Positions 36,185-48,623 of a stretch of 64,000 bases of DNA are shown piece by piece (position 1 is the stretch's first letter; each line of letters starts with the position of its first letter). A model generated the notes under the pieces. It ran no database searches. It worked only from the letters and a program-made list of their open reading frames with translations, and had not been told where the DNA came from. Origin of the DNA: Bugulina stolonifera (taxonomy: Eukaryota > Bryozoa > Gymnolaemata > Cheilostomatida > Bugulidae); NCBI GenBank assembly GCA_935421135.1, contig OW285191.1, positions 3,129,719-3,193,718 on the forward strand, in the 5' to 3' direction. The position numbers were made by a program, and so were the translations under genes.

Positions 36185-39100
36185 TGATTTAAGAGTTGTA
36201 GATTGTTGTTTGAAGGACTCAAAGTCTTCCTCCAGTTGCTGATACAGTCCATTCAGGTCACCCATTGACTTTATTGCCAAATCGACCAGCTGTGGCTTCA
36301 TTGCAGTCTCTTTATTCGGAGACCACTCTTGCCTATTTCAGTTAATCATGCACTGACTGTATTGAAATGCAATCTTTCGATTTGGTCTTCCAATAACATA
36401 TCTGTTGTCAAGGTTCTTTAAAGTTCGTAGATAATTACATGTATATACAACGGAATTCACTATATATAATTATGGTAATTTCCTGCATTGAACATTTTTA
36501 AATTGCAATTCCAAGCTAGCAATTTCAAATTAATTTGAAAATAGCACCCAGGAAGAAGTTATTTTCAGGCTTACATTTACCTTAAATAGAGCTGTTTCTA
36601 GCTTGAGTTGGTCAGGTGCACGGCCCATGATCACCACAGGTAATCTTAGAAATTCCAGCAAACCATATGTAAAATGGTAACAGGAAACTGTCCACGAATA
36701 CATTGTCATCACATTCCATGGGAACGACTACCGTGGCCCATCGATAGACATTCTGTTTTTCTGACTTCCTCAGAACTTCTACTACTTGGCCCTGTTGTTA
36801 TTATACTAAATATTCAACATTTCCGTACATCTATTGTTATACATGTAAATTCATGAGCATTTAGCGTCGATACTAATATTATAATTAATTGACGTGATGT
36901 AATATTGTATCTTCTATTGGAGTGATTTTTATCTCGGAAACAGCTTCAAAATTATTGCATATCACTCTCTATTGTAACATCATAACAAAGAACGATGTAT
37001 TGCTAACAAAGGCTGACAAAACTCTACTCTACCCTGGTGCAGTGTTTGTGGTGGAACAAATGAAACGGGTACACTGTGGATGCAACCTTAGGGCATTTGA
37101 ATAAGACAACATGCAGTAATCCTATGTTGCATAGTAGTATAATAGCTAATCACTTCATCTTATAGTAGCCTGAAATTTTGAGGAATTCAAACTCATGTCC
37201 ATATGAATGATATTTGAGCACTCTACCATGTTACACTATCAGGTCAGCAGTGACTTTATGATGAAAGCTAGTCATTAACATGAGGGTACACGTCTCATGG
37301 CTCTGTACTCACTAAAACTGAGGTGGGTACACACTGTATACTCCCGTATAACCACACTATGAACAGTGCTTTAGTGGAGGAAGGGTTAGTTCAATATCAG
37401 TGACATGTCTACGCACTGATTCAAACTTAAAAACCCACCAAAGTAGCAGAAAGCTCTGAGGTTGTTGTCGTTGTAATAGTCATGATTCCAGACAGTTCCT
37501 CTTTGATTGTATATTTCTGGGAATTTCTTGTTTTCTCACAGATAACTTGGGGTATGGAGCAGGAAGAGCTTAAAAGCATTCTCATCTGTCTTTGCATTCT
37601 TCGTATTCTCCTGCTAGCTGTTCTCATATCCTTGGCATGGGATTTACTTAGCTCGGTAACATAAGGTAACTCTTTCACTTCACTGAAAAATACACTCAAC
37701 TAATAATTCTTGTTGCAACGAAATAAATAGCCGTATAACATGTGTGCATTGTATTCCATTAGTTATCTTAATAGCAATGCTGAAACCTCTCTCTTGTATA
37801 CCAATACTAGTTCTAGATTTTGCGATGGTCTATCTCCTTTCATTATGTACAATAATTCAACCTATGGAGCAACAGCAATAGCCTAGCACAAACACTATTA
37901 CTGTAGTTACCTACGATGTCATGTCCAATTTTAATCGCTACGGTGTCTGCCATCTTGAAATTTTTGCTTCCGCCGTTAGCTTTACCACTTTCATGACTTA
38001 TGAATTTCTAGTCATCATCATTTTGCTTACAGTCAGAAATCTGAAATCGAAAAGGATACCATTCTCCATGATGTATACAGTAGAGTACCAAACACTTGCG
38101 AAGACCTAATTCTACATAATCTGCCTACAGTAGCTACAGTGCAAACAAATACATAGGCCCTGAATTATACTTCATGTCATAATAGCCATGCCAATATATA
38201 CCTGTATGGTCTGTATTGTAAAAGAACAACTTGCAGGAAGTGTCAAACATTGCTATAGCTGGTACCAACAGGAACTAGTCATCAATAAGGATTCTGTTTG
38301 TGGGAAGTTGTGTACCCACATCTCTGTAGTTCTATGGAATCTCCAGGATTCATTGTGTATGTGTCATCAATGACATAGTAATAGAAGATTTTTCCACCAG
38401 CAAGACGGTTGTCTGGAAATAGTAGTGATGTCTGTTAGGACCGATTAGTAAATTTTTCCTTCAACAGAAATGAAGCCGAGGAAGTTCTGTCCCTTAATTA
38501 TACATGTATAACCCTAACTGCTGATTTCTGCATTAACAGACTTGCAACACTTACAGCTGCATTATGACAGTAAATTATTGATAACATTACGAAAGTAAAT
38601 AATCAACAATATGGAAAGTCCTTATACTTTAGGTAAATTTTATTCTCTTATATGTCAAGCATCGGTCTCGGTCGAAATTCTGCGTCCTTTTAACATACAC
38701 TACATGTATAACAATCATACAGACTGTGAATGCAAAGTGTCATTGGGGTAGAATTCACATACATGTAGTTATAAAATACAATGTTATTGGACTCACTTGA
38801 AATACTTAGAAATGCTGGAAGGTGAATCTTTCTCGTGCTTGATTTTTGATTTTCTGCATCGCTTGCCCCGACACCTGCATCGAGTATTAGTACTAGCCAC
38901 GATGTAATTATTTCTTTATTGTGCTGTTTGTGAAGATTCAACTTTTTTCTAAAACATGACAAAAACATCCAGCTGGTACATTAAAATGGTTTGAAACCAA
39001 TCTGACAGCGAATTTCTAAATTGACATGAGTAATTTTGATACGGTACCTACATGTCATTAATTAGTATGAAAACTAAGAGAGTTGTTGTTAGTTTTTATC

Positions 39101-39524
39101 CGAACTGTCCTACAACTAAATTGTCAATAATTTCATGGTGGCTTTTTGTGGTTAATTATCAAACCAGCCTTTTCAACTAGCATAATAATTATGTTAGTTG
39201 TAATATTAATATATAATCATTATGTTAGTAATGTTGTAATATTTATGTAGTATTATTACAAAAATAGGGAGGAAATAGAGACGAGTAAACTATCCTTACC
39301 TAAAGTATTCAGAAAACAGACAATCGAATGATCTCATTAAATTTTGCACAAAAGGAATTTGCTGAAGCATAATTGAGATTCCGCAGAGAATTTAATTTTT
39401 CTGAAATAATGAGGTGAACGGACAATTTTTGTAGCTCACAACAATTGCACACACATTGTACCCGTACATGTATCTGTATAAATTGTATCTCATTGCATGA
39501 TTGTATTAGGTCGAACGCCACTCT
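36185..39524 (-). pseudogene. tandem gene family, unit 3
   Basis: e1 has lost its start codon (ATG to ATT near 39524) and has a deletion but still reads FDLIQSCNEIQFIQIHV. e2 is open (KKLNLHKQHNKEIITSW, LILDAGVGASDAENQ). e3 reads YYYVIDDTYTMNPGDSIEL. X (37699-37435) is fully open: KELPYVTELSKSHAKDM, RRMQRQMRMLLSS, KYTIKEELSGIMTITT. Y (36860-36580) has a rearranged end in which EPEKAL is replaced by a short foreign-looking segment. Z is present at 36300-36185. Probably non-functional because of the lost start. Confidence 0.6.
37040..37368. mobile_element. tRNA-core MITE in unit 3
   Basis: CAGTGTTTGTGG to CTATGAACAGTG, flanked by CCCTGGTG and CTTTAGTG; the tRNA-like centre is retained. Confidence 0.82.
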
Positions 39525-39637
39525 AATGTCTACCTCCTTTTATTTCATGAAATTTCTGTTATTCTGTAATGTTTCGGTTGTATCTGACCTAAGGAGGTCA
39601 ATCCGAGGTAGGTTGGTCCTTGGACACTGCTTAATAT

Positions 39638-40444
39638 TGTAATGGTTTCTGTGATTTGGTGCGGTCGTCCTTGGACGACTATCGACCCAGAAATGAAGTG
39701 CCTATGAGTGGTAATAGGACTTCGCATTACATGAAAGATTGAGCGGTCTCAGTAGCCCAAATACTACCAAAGACGACCCATCTGATCTCAAGTCCGACCT
39801 TCAGACTATACAATGAAAGAGAGTAGTTCGACCTAGTAGGCGGTTCGCTAAGCGAATGACCTAGTAAAAGGAAGAGATAGTCTCTGTATCAAGTATAGAT
39901 GTGTCTTTATTGAAAGCCAAGTGTAGACTGAGACAATGAACAGTAAAACAGTGCCCTTTATATAGTATAAGGACTTCCGGCCGACGTGACGTCGGGAAAA
40001 GACGACGTGTGGTCGTCTGGAAGTTGCGCAACAAGATGGCCGCCGGAAGCCCGACGGCCGACCCAAAATAGGTCGGGTTCTACAAAAGTTGCTTATAATG
40101 GTCAAATTCATGTACAAAATGAATATCAATGGATTCTGAGAGGTCGGGCCTCTGTACATGGGTATAAAAGGCATTAAAAAGACTTAGTAACATTCATGCA
40201 GTTATATACAGTTATATAGTGGAACAATACATGAATAAGCAGTGAGTATTAGCACATGGAGACACATGTGTAGACAGTAATTAATGGTTTGGACATGCAA
40301 TACAGTTTAAGGTAAGTATACGAACACTAATTATGAGAATGTGAGTGTCAGATGAGTAGCGCTATAACAACTACTAAGCACTTTAGGTGCGATGGAGCTT
40401 TGTCCGGGAGTTGGAGTCATATACAAATGTCCTGTACCATCACA
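39638..40444 (-). mobile_element. 807-bp solo LTR, unit 3 only
   Basis: Termini TGTAATGGT and ACCATCACA (8 of 9 inverted-complementary, TG..CA). ATAT is duplicated on both sides, and the uninterrupted target (CTTAATATTCTGTCC) is seen in unit 2. Read on the minus strand it has a TATA box (TATATAAAGGGC, about 39966) and, about 50 bp later, a poly-A signal AATAAA (39911-39906), so the LTR points left. No internal retroelement genes flank it: recombination has left a solo LTR. GC content is raised around the TATA box. Confidence 0.9.
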
Positions 40445-40568
40445 ATATTATGTCCTATTCATTCCTCTCTACCCTTCACTGTATTATGTTACATGTAAGA
40501 CCGATTCTTAGTGTCACTTTGCCGGAAATTACTGGAAGCGGATTTTGTATAAAAAGCTAAAGTTGTAA

Positions 40569-40890
40569 AATCTATTTTTAGCAAGGAATTTATCTTTGAG
40601 CAGTCAGAGACTTGCTTCCAATCCATGAAAATACCAGTCCCCGATTGAGGTTTGAACCCGGGGCCTCTGCGGCACCTAATCGCCTAGCACAGTGAACAGA
40701 ACATGCTACCACTACACCAGCTCAGCAACCTTAAAAAAGAAAGCTTCACTGGTGAGCAGTAGACATGCTCTGAGCACACGAGGGCGCCCCTCTTATTATG
40801 GCCACCTTGCACCTTACTGAATGTTAGGGGTTTGGCCATTTTCTATATTATATTGTACAATGTATTTTAGCAAGGAAGTTGTCTTTGTTT
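40569..40890. mobile_element. insertion carrying the SINE, unit 3/4 module
   Basis: Splits the TATA/AATAAA module between GCTAAAGTT and TCTCTGC. TTTTAGCAAGGAA..T..TCTTTG occurs near both edges (40576 and 40867), so the insert may hold a SINE plus a second SINE tail. Confidence 0.6.
40581..40730 (-). mobile_element. tRNA-derived SINE, copy 2
   Basis: Aligns end to end with 1632-1784. Minus-strand A box CTGGTGTAGTGGTAGC and B box GGGTTCAAACC are intact. Confidence 0.85.
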
Positions 40891-41479
40891 CTCTGCGTTA
40901 GCTCAGTTATCTGCTGGAGCTCAATAAAGAGTGCAACTATATGCAAAGAATACGAGAGTCATTTTTTATAGACTAGCATACTATCAGCTTAGGTCCTGGA
41001 ATTCTAGAATAGGCTAGATATGCACATGTCGACCATATAAGTACATGCTAGGACAACTCGGGCTTATAGGTCAGCACTCATGCACAGCACAACAAGTCAT
41101 CTGTGTTATCTGATCCTCAGTGTATGTAATAAGGAGAGTTCAATAGACCACTCTTAATCCACCATCCCCCCCCCCCCCCCCCGTGCTCATTTCCCTATGG
41201 ATTATACTCGAGCACTCTACTACCATCTACCATTAAATTATCAGATCAGCAGTAATTTTTTGGGGAGAGCTTTCGATAACATCTTTGTTTTCAAGGACCT
41301 TTAAACTTCATAAATAATTGTATACTGCCATAATGCACAAGATATTATATTTATGTTGTCTATTAAATATTTTGATTTAACAATTCCAAGCTAGCATTTT
41401 CGAAATAATTTGGAAATAGCATCTACGAAGAAATTCTTTTTAGGCCTAGATCTACCTTAAACCGAACATTTTCTAACCT

Positions 41480-44126
41480 GCAGGTAGTCGCAGAGTCCCT
41501 TTCTTCTCCTAGTAGTTCTGTACACCATTACGTATGAATAGCAGCAGGAAGCTGTTCATGAATACGTTGTCATCAAATTATGTGGGAATGTCTACAATGG
41601 TCCGCTGGTAGACACTCTGTTCTTTCAACTTCCCCTGGACTTCTGATACTTGGTCCTGTTATTGGTAAACCAAACATTCAACATTGGCGTACATCTGCTG
41701 TTGTGCGTGTATATTCATGAGCATTTAGCATCAGTACTAATATTATAACTACTTGACGTGATGGACATCTGCCTTCTATTGGAGCGATTTTGATCTCGAA
41801 AACAATTTCACAATGATTACATTTTACCCTATATTGCTACATCATAAGAAAACTCTGTAGTTAATACCTTGGTGCGGCGTCCAAAGTGGAACAAATGGAG
41901 TGGGTACGCTGTGCATGTGATCTTAGAGCATTTCATATAGTTAAATAATATAGAATTACACGACATGCAGGAACCATATGTGGCACATTGGCATTGTGTA
42001 ACTATCCAGTTAATTTTATAGTAGCTAACTTAGTAGTGAATTACTGCCATGTACATGTATAATATGGATACAAATTTCGACAGATTTACACTCATGTCCC
42101 TATGAATGATTTTAGAGCACTCTACCATCACACTATCAGATCAGCAGTGATTTTGCGGGGGAAACTAGCCATTAACATGAGGGCACGCACCATTGAGTTG
42201 GTTACACAACGTATACTCCCGTATAACCACACTACAAACGGTGCCCTGGTGGAGAAAAGATAGGAAGATGAATGGTTCAACTCTTGCATTACCTCTGTTG
42301 GAATGCATTGCAATAGAAATATTTATATAATATGTACAATCTCTACACAACTGCTTCAATCAATGTAAAATCTACAAACCCACCAAAGTAGCAGAAAGCT
42401 CAGAGGTTGTTGTCGTTGTAATAGTCATGATTCAAGACAGTTCCTCTTTGATTGTATATATCTGGGAATTTCTTGTTTCCTCTCACATAACTTGGAGTAT
42501 TGAACGGGAAGAGCTCAGAAGCATTCTCATCTGTCTTTCCAGTCGCTATATCCTGCTACTAGCTGCTATCATATCCTTGGTATGAGATTTCCTTAGTTCG
42601 GCTAGATAACTTAACTCTCTCACTTTGCTGAAACGTATAGGCAACCAATAATTCTTACTAAAATGAAATGGTTAGCTGTGTTATAAGTACGTTGTCTTCC
42701 ATGAGTTATCTTAGTCGAAATGCTGAAACCTCTCTCTTTTATGCCAATACGACTACATTCTTCGAAAGTCTATCTCATTCAATTATGTATAATAATTGAA
42801 CCAGTCTCAGTCAAATACTGATTTTGAATGTTCACAAAACATCTTGTTTCCTCTCACATCACTTGAAGTATAATAAGTAATATTAAGTAACAATGTAAGG
42901 AATGTTGATGATATTACTACTATTTACACTTGATATTGATATTTTACTCAACCTCTAATATTACTCGCCTCTACTCATGCAGTTGTCCCCCCGGTGCTGT
43001 CTGTGCTCTCAGACCGTGGTCGCCTGTGAGTTATAAGTTTACTGAATGGCTCCTTCTCACTCGTTTGAACATGAGGTGTGGCTTTCATTTCAGCTTTAAT
43101 AACATGCAACTGCTATTCTCATTCTACTAATATACAGTATTTGGTAAATGAAAGTACAACTCCGTACTAAGTCTCACTCTAGGCTGTAGCGATAGCCTAA
43201 CATTGAAACTATTATTGTCGTTACCTTCGGTGTCATGCTCAACTTCACACTCTACAATGTCACTTGTCTTGAAATTTTGACTTCTAACCGATGTACATGT
43301 ATATGAGCTAATCATTATTTGCTTACAGTCAGGACTCTTAAATTTAAAATGACATCGCTTTCTATAGTGTATAGAGTAAAAACATTTATGAAGACCTCGT
43401 TCTAAATAATCTGTCTACAGTAACTACTGTACTTGTACAGTAAACATACATAGGCTCTGAATTACATTTCACCTCATAATAGCCATGCCAATATAGTCTG
43501 GTTCGCATTACTAAGGAACAACTTACAGGAAGTGTCAAGCATGTGCTATAGCTGGTACCAACAGGAACTGTAGATACTGGCCATCAATAAGGATTCTGTT
43601 TGTGGGAAGTTGTGTACCCACATCTCTGTAGTTCTATGGAATCTCCAGGATTCATTGTGTATGTGTCATCAATGACTTTGTTATGAAGGATTTTCTCACC
43701 TGAAAGATCCATATTATGTCTGAAAATAATTATAGTGATGTCTGAAGTTTTATTCCTAAATTAATTATGAATAACCAAAACTGTTAATTTCTGGATTTAC
43801 AGACTTGCAACACTTACAGCTGTATTGTGCAAGTAAATTATTAATTATTAATTAACGTGAATTATCAATGATATGGAAAGTCTTTACATTTTAGGCAAAT
43901 GTTGTTGTCTATTTGCCAAGCCCTGGTATCGGTTGAAACTCTGCGTCCTTTTAACCTTTCACAATCATGCAAAATTGTATTGGGGTAGAATACACATACA
44001 TGTAGTTATAAAATGCAACGTTATTGGACTCACTTGATACTCAGAAATGCTGGCAAGTGAATCTTTCTCGTGCTTGTTTTTTTATTTTCTGCATTGCTTG
44101 CCTCGACACCTGCATCGAGTATTACA
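41480..44126 (-). pseudogene. tandem gene family, unit 4 (truncated, most diverged)
   Basis: Blocks Y (41720-41480), X (42640-42380), e4 (43410-43215), e3 (43700-43530) and e2 (44126-44030). e4 here reads SQNFKTSDIVECEVEHDTE before GTAACG without the stop seen in unit 1. e3 reads GEKILHNKVIDDTYTMNPGD. e2 is cut in mid-exon at 44126, where homology to the other units stops abruptly and e1 is missing. Confidence 0.6.
41875..42243. mobile_element. tRNA-core MITE in unit 4
   Basis: CGGCGTCCAAAGTGG to CTACAAACGGTG; flanks CCTTGGTG and CCCTGGTG match 7 of 8. More diverged than the others, in line with the rest of unit 4. Confidence 0.78.
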
Positions 44127-44151
44127 GCCCATCCCTGGCCAAAAACAACTA

Positions 44152-44255
44152 CAGTACGCATTGCAAAAATATGTCAATACGCTATGTTGTCATTTCAGGG
44201 GGGTCCCCTGAAATGACAACGCGGTGCATTATTTTAAAAGAATTACCACTGTAGG
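44152..44255. repeat. long hairpin at right edge of the array
   Basis: A perfect 16-bp inverted repeat, GTTGTCATTTCAGGGG / CCCCTGAAATGACAAC, with a 3-nt loop at 44202-44204. It extends outward imperfectly to CTACAGT (44152) and ACTGTAG (44255). It resembles a foldback MITE or a pre-miRNA-sized hairpin. Confidence 0.88.
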
Positions 44256-46320
44256 CATTGGGTTAATAATCATTGAAGCATGATTCATCAATGATGAAGG
44301 CCACAATGTGTGACTTTTTCATTGGCTAATTGTGATGTTTTCCAAGAGTCAGCCTTTATTGCAGTGATTGTCTTCTCTTGATCATTTTAACAGTGCAATT
44401 GGAGTTGTCTTCTCTTGTGCCCAGCAAAGTAAAACTCATAATATTTCCATTGCATAGAAATTATTTTAGACTGATGTTTAGGATGCTTTGTGATAGCACC
44501 TAGATATGTGAACAAAACTTGCATCAGCTACCTAATTTAGAGATTGATATTTTAGCTGGCAAGAAATCAAAGCTAGCGAGTATTGTTATTTGCAATGCAA
44601 TAGCGTTCCTGTTGGTTAAAGTGAATCCAACATGCATCATTAGAAAATACTTCTCTACTCATGACCTACTCTCTAAAATGAAGGAAAAGCGTAGTACAAT
44701 TTAATTAATTTTAATTTAGGATTTCGAAATCAAGCGATCAGAATATCAGGTAGAAATCAGTTGAATCACTAAAAGTAGGCCTAATAGGATAATATAAAAT
44801 ATGTAATATTTAATTAATATTAAATCATATTTATATTATAATTATTAATATTTTAAAAATATTATTAATTTAAATTTCAACTTCACTGGTTAAAATATTA
44901 ATTATTATTTACATTTCATTAGTATATCTATAGTAGTTATAGTACTTAAGGCCTAAATAGTCATAGTGTACATGTATGTATTGAACAAATATTTATTAAA
45001 TTCAAAATTGGAAGTTTCGCCATCATCACATGTATTAAATTATTAATATTAATTATAATTATCATGTCTTTATGCTTTCTTCATGTTGTTATTGATTGGT
45101 ATTAAATTTAGTGAACTTACTTATTAGCTATTGCTTCCAACTAATGCTTGCTGTAAATCCGATAACTAATGCTAATGATCAATGAATGATCAATCAGGTC
45201 ACTGGAGAATACCCATTGCCATGTTTGGAACCATGGGAATTATTATTATACCTGCCCTGTTGCAGTCCTGTAGCCCTCATTCTTTTGCCAAGTGCCTGTT
45301 AATTCTGCCTATAAAGGTTTTTATGGTAGCAGAGGATTGATTAGTAGCTACTGAATCGGGAGCAAGAAGAAATCTGCTTCCATATCAACCAAAAAGAGCA
45401 AATATATATAGCCTATGCTACTACTTCATCAGTTTCTGACTGCAAACTATAGGCCTAGTTGGTGAAATGTACAACACAGTAATAAATCATGAACAGCAAT
45501 TTACAGCAACAAGATTGTAGACCTGGTTGGCAATATGGAAACCATAGGCTTCATTACGGATTTTATTACAATTGCTGTGGAAGCTCTAGCTCAACTGAAA
45601 TGAATACATCGAGGCCCTAGGGCTGTCACAGCACATTTCCATATCAATTGACTATGATCAACACATTTGAATACCACAGACCAAGACAGCGCAGCACTCT
45701 ACTGTACTGTACTGAATGCCCCCAAACAGATCTGGAGGTATCTTCAGATTGCAATAACAGACTTTAATAATGTGGTCATAAACCACAATAGAATCCTGCT
45801 GCTCTTCTGGAACTCAGCTGTTCTTCTCGAAACAAAGCAAGAGTGGGCTTTCAGGGCTCATCCTTTATAGATACACAACAGAGACCTCTAGAGTATTGTT
45901 GGTACCAGAAACAACTGTAGAGCTCATTGTGGTTGTAATAATATGGTAATTCTACTTCAACTCAATCTTGGCTGACTCAGTCATAGAGTTGTAAAAGTTT
46001 ATGATCAAATGTTTGAAATGGGTAGCCTTCGTCAGACTGGACTTGCTCTGAGACCCTGTCATTGGATACAGATCAGCAGCGATGGCTTGCAGGCACCAGG
46101 ATTACAACCTGTAGGCGGATGTCAGCCTGAAGCCAGTGCTGTACTCTGACTTCGTCCTTTTAAGTCTCATTAACATTTAGTGCACCTTGATCTTCTGCAT
46201 CCTGATCAGTCATCCGGACCCTCACCATTGCTGAATGGAATTTAAAACTGAAGAGATGTACATATACCATTATTGTCTGGTTCTACCAATGATGTGGTAT
46301 TCAATTTATTTTAATGTGAC
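44256..46320. other. no gene seen
   Basis: AT-rich, no convincing exon. A plus-strand frame at 45667-45870 and a minus-strand MVRVRMTDQDAEDQGALN near 46230 were inspected but lack support. Confidence 0.4.
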
Positions 46321-46327
46321 TCCCATT

Positions 46328-46708
46328 AGCACTAGTAGGAGTAGCAGGGGTAGTAGCAGTAGCGGCGGTAGCTTCAGGGTTATAGCATCAACAGTAGTAG
46401 TAGTAGTGGTAGCAGTGGCAGTAGTGGTAGCAGTTGTAGTAGCGGCACTGGTAGCTGCAGTGGTAGTAGTAGTAGAAGTAGTAGAAGCAGCAGCAGTGGC
46501 CATAGTAGGAGCAGTGACAGCAGCACTAGGAGGAAGAGCAATAGTAATAGTAGGAGGAACGGTAGAGGCAATAAAAGCAACAGTAGCTGTTGTAGTAGCT
46601 GTAGCAGTAGCTCTAGCAGTAGCCCTAGTAGCAGCTATAGTAGCAGCTGTGGTAGTCGCTGTAGTAGCTTTAGTAGTGGTTATAGTAGTGGCTCTGGTAG
46701 TTATAGCT
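46328..46708. repeat. degenerate GTA/GCA trinucleotide repeat
   Basis: About 380 bp of imperfect (GTA)n with many GCA, GGA and GTG variants. The long Val/Ala frame and its antisense Leu or Thr frames are products of the repeat. Confidence 0.9.
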
Positions 46709-46710
46709 AG

Positions 46711-46850
46711 TGCTGGGCGGTTTTGATTTGTATGTGCATTCAGTTTTTTTGCTGATTTTTCTAAAAAACTGAATGAAACCGAAGTTGTCTTCTCACCCTC
46801 GGTTTAATTCAGTTTTTTTTATTCATGAAAAAACACCGAACCGAACTGGA
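46711..46850. mobile_element. possible hAT-like element end
   Basis: TAGTGCTGGGCGGTTTT followed by repeated CAGTTTTTT and CACCGAACCGAAC words resembles the first 140 bp of a hAT-type element. No matching opposite end was found. Confidence 0.3.
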
Positions 46851-46921
46851 AATTAAATACTCAATATTGGAGTTGTCACACCCTGCTTTTAAGCTGTAAT
46901 GGCGGCCATTTTAAATTTACT

Positions 46922-47402
46922 CTAATAAATTGCAATTATTAAATGCCAATCATCTATAATAATATGGAAGTATAACAACTGGAATTCAGTGAAACTAAAG
47001 TAAATCATCTCTGGGTGACAATGATGGCAGTACTCAACGATGTTAAGGAAACACGGAAACTTAACCGGATATGGATTTATCTCCACGCCATATAGCTCAA
47101 TTTTGGGAGTGATCACCCCTGACCGCACTAAAACGTTGGGAGTTGTGACATCCTTGATCAACACCTCTGCCATCGGCAAGTGGCGTCAAGTAGGTGTCGA
47201 ATTATTCAGGACCGGGCCTGCCAGTGGCCATCCTTGACGAGTGTTAGTACTTACTTGGTAGTAGTTTCCTCCATATTTAGAAAGCTCAAGCTGTTGTTCA
47301 GTCACAGCCGGTTTCCAATTTTTATCTAAGGTCCACCTGCTTGTAGCTTGACCACCTAAAGCTTCATTCTTCAAAAGTTTTTTATTGTATTTGGAGCAAT
47401 GA
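46922..47402 (-). CDS. two exons of unknown protein in the TIR element
   Basis: Exon A 47402-47255 (after TTTACCAG) reads NEALGGQATSRWTLDKNW and EQQLELSKYGGNYYQ, ending CAA before GTAAGT. Exon B from 47164 (after GCAGAG) continues in phase 0 with VLIKDVTTPNVLVRSGVITP and IELYGVEINPYPVKF and stops at 46922. The spliced frame is open. I do not recognise it; a conserved-looking Trp/Tyr/Gly pattern argues for real coding sequence. Confidence 0.45.
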
Positions 47403-48272
47403 CTGGTAAATATCCATTATTATACACATACCACGGAATTGAAATTTTCAGTTTTAGAAAAAATTAACAATAATTATATTATTATTATATAATAATATAA
47501 TAATTATTTATTTATATTAATATAATAATAATGTTTGGTATTTCTATTATATTATTATTTTGGTTTTAATATAAATATATTTTAATATTTACATGTATAT
47601 TAAAAATGTAACGAATTATAATAGGTAATATCATATGTAATAAAATATTTGTATTCAGTATAGTATTGTTATAAATATATATAGGGCCTATATTAATATT
47701 ATATCTTATCATAATGTGGTTAGGCCTATTAACTATGCTATTATCTATACTTGTTACAAAATTATTGCGTGTCTAGTAATATCAATATTAATGATATTAA
47801 TATTGCACGATTAAAAACAGTGGTATTTATTTTCTTCATTTCTTTTTTTTTTTTCTTTGTTCAAACTCGTACTTTAATGAATATGTTAACTATAACCATT
47901 TTCAGTAAGATTATTACATTAAGGTTTTTGGTCCTAAAAACTTAAGCATCCAGATAACAAAGACACTACTGGAAAATTTTTTGTTCATCATAAATTTGTG
48001 TTTCAAAGTAGGCCTACAACTAGGCCTATATGCTGTAGGTACACTTCTATTAATAATTTGTAAACATTCAGTGTTGTTCAAATATGTTGTCTGTTTATAC
48101 AGTGGAAGGAAAGAAAAGTCTCAACAGTGAACAGAACTATAACTTATTTAGAACCAATATTAGAAGATTGTGATTTGTAAGGACAGGATTCTTAAGAGAT
48201 CAGAGAGTTTGTCAAATATAAATTTGTTAATTAGCAACAGGTAGCAGTCAGTTGAACAGAAGCAAGAAAATG

Positions 48273-48623
48273 TTATATGCTATGTGGCATGCACAAACTA
48301 TGAACACTAATATTTGTTTTTTCTTCTATTAGAAGCAGTGAAACCAGTTCAGGGATGAAAGCAGAATAGCTAGAGAAAGATTCCAGCCATTGAGAATCTT
48401 GACTTTTGATGGTTCCAAAAAGAATATGGCTCTCAGATCCATCCATTCTACAAGTATAATTGTCTATCATTATATTTTTGTATAACTGTGTGTTGTGGCA
48501 TACACGGCAATATTTAGTCATGGCATCATTTTGAAGGACAGTCAAATAATATGAAAGCTTATCATAAACTACACAGCATTTATCAAACATGCTTTCAACT
48601 GAATCGCTAGAGAAATACATCAA
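48273..48623 (-). CDS. 116-aa ORF of unknown function in the TIR element
   Basis: Starts MMYFSSDSVESMFDKCCVVY. It has a C-x2-C pair in KYCRVCHN and a Cys in NYTCRMDG 20 residues on, suggesting a zinc-binding knuckle, and ends at a normal stop. It could be a first exon of the same element's protein. No family is recognised. Confidence 0.35.
   Translation of the reverse strand: MMYFSSDSVESMFDKCCVVYDKLSYYLTVLQNDAMTKYCRVCHNTQLYKNIMIDNYTCRMDGSESHILFGTIKSQDSQWLESFSSYSAFIPELVSLLLIEEKTNISVHSLCMPHSI

Larger units (their letters stand above)
24270..44126 (-). repeat. large tandem segmental array, four to five units
   Basis: The same ordered blocks recur on the minus strand: exon-like e1, e2, e3, e4, X, a MITE, Y, Z, then a second X-like block, a poly-C tract and a TATA/AATAAA module. 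Matching e1 starts lie at 29088, 34869 and near 39524. Units are about 4.7 kb without insertions; unit 2 is enlarged by a 1,067-bp element. Unit 0 (24.2-25.5 kb) and unit 4 (41.3-44.13 kb) are incomplete. Units differ by scattered substitutions and small indels, so the duplications are not very recent, yet alignment is easy throughout. Confidence 0.9.

Noticed and set aside
46235..46726. 163-aa Val/Ala-rich ORF
   Set aside because: Frame through the degenerate GTA repeat.
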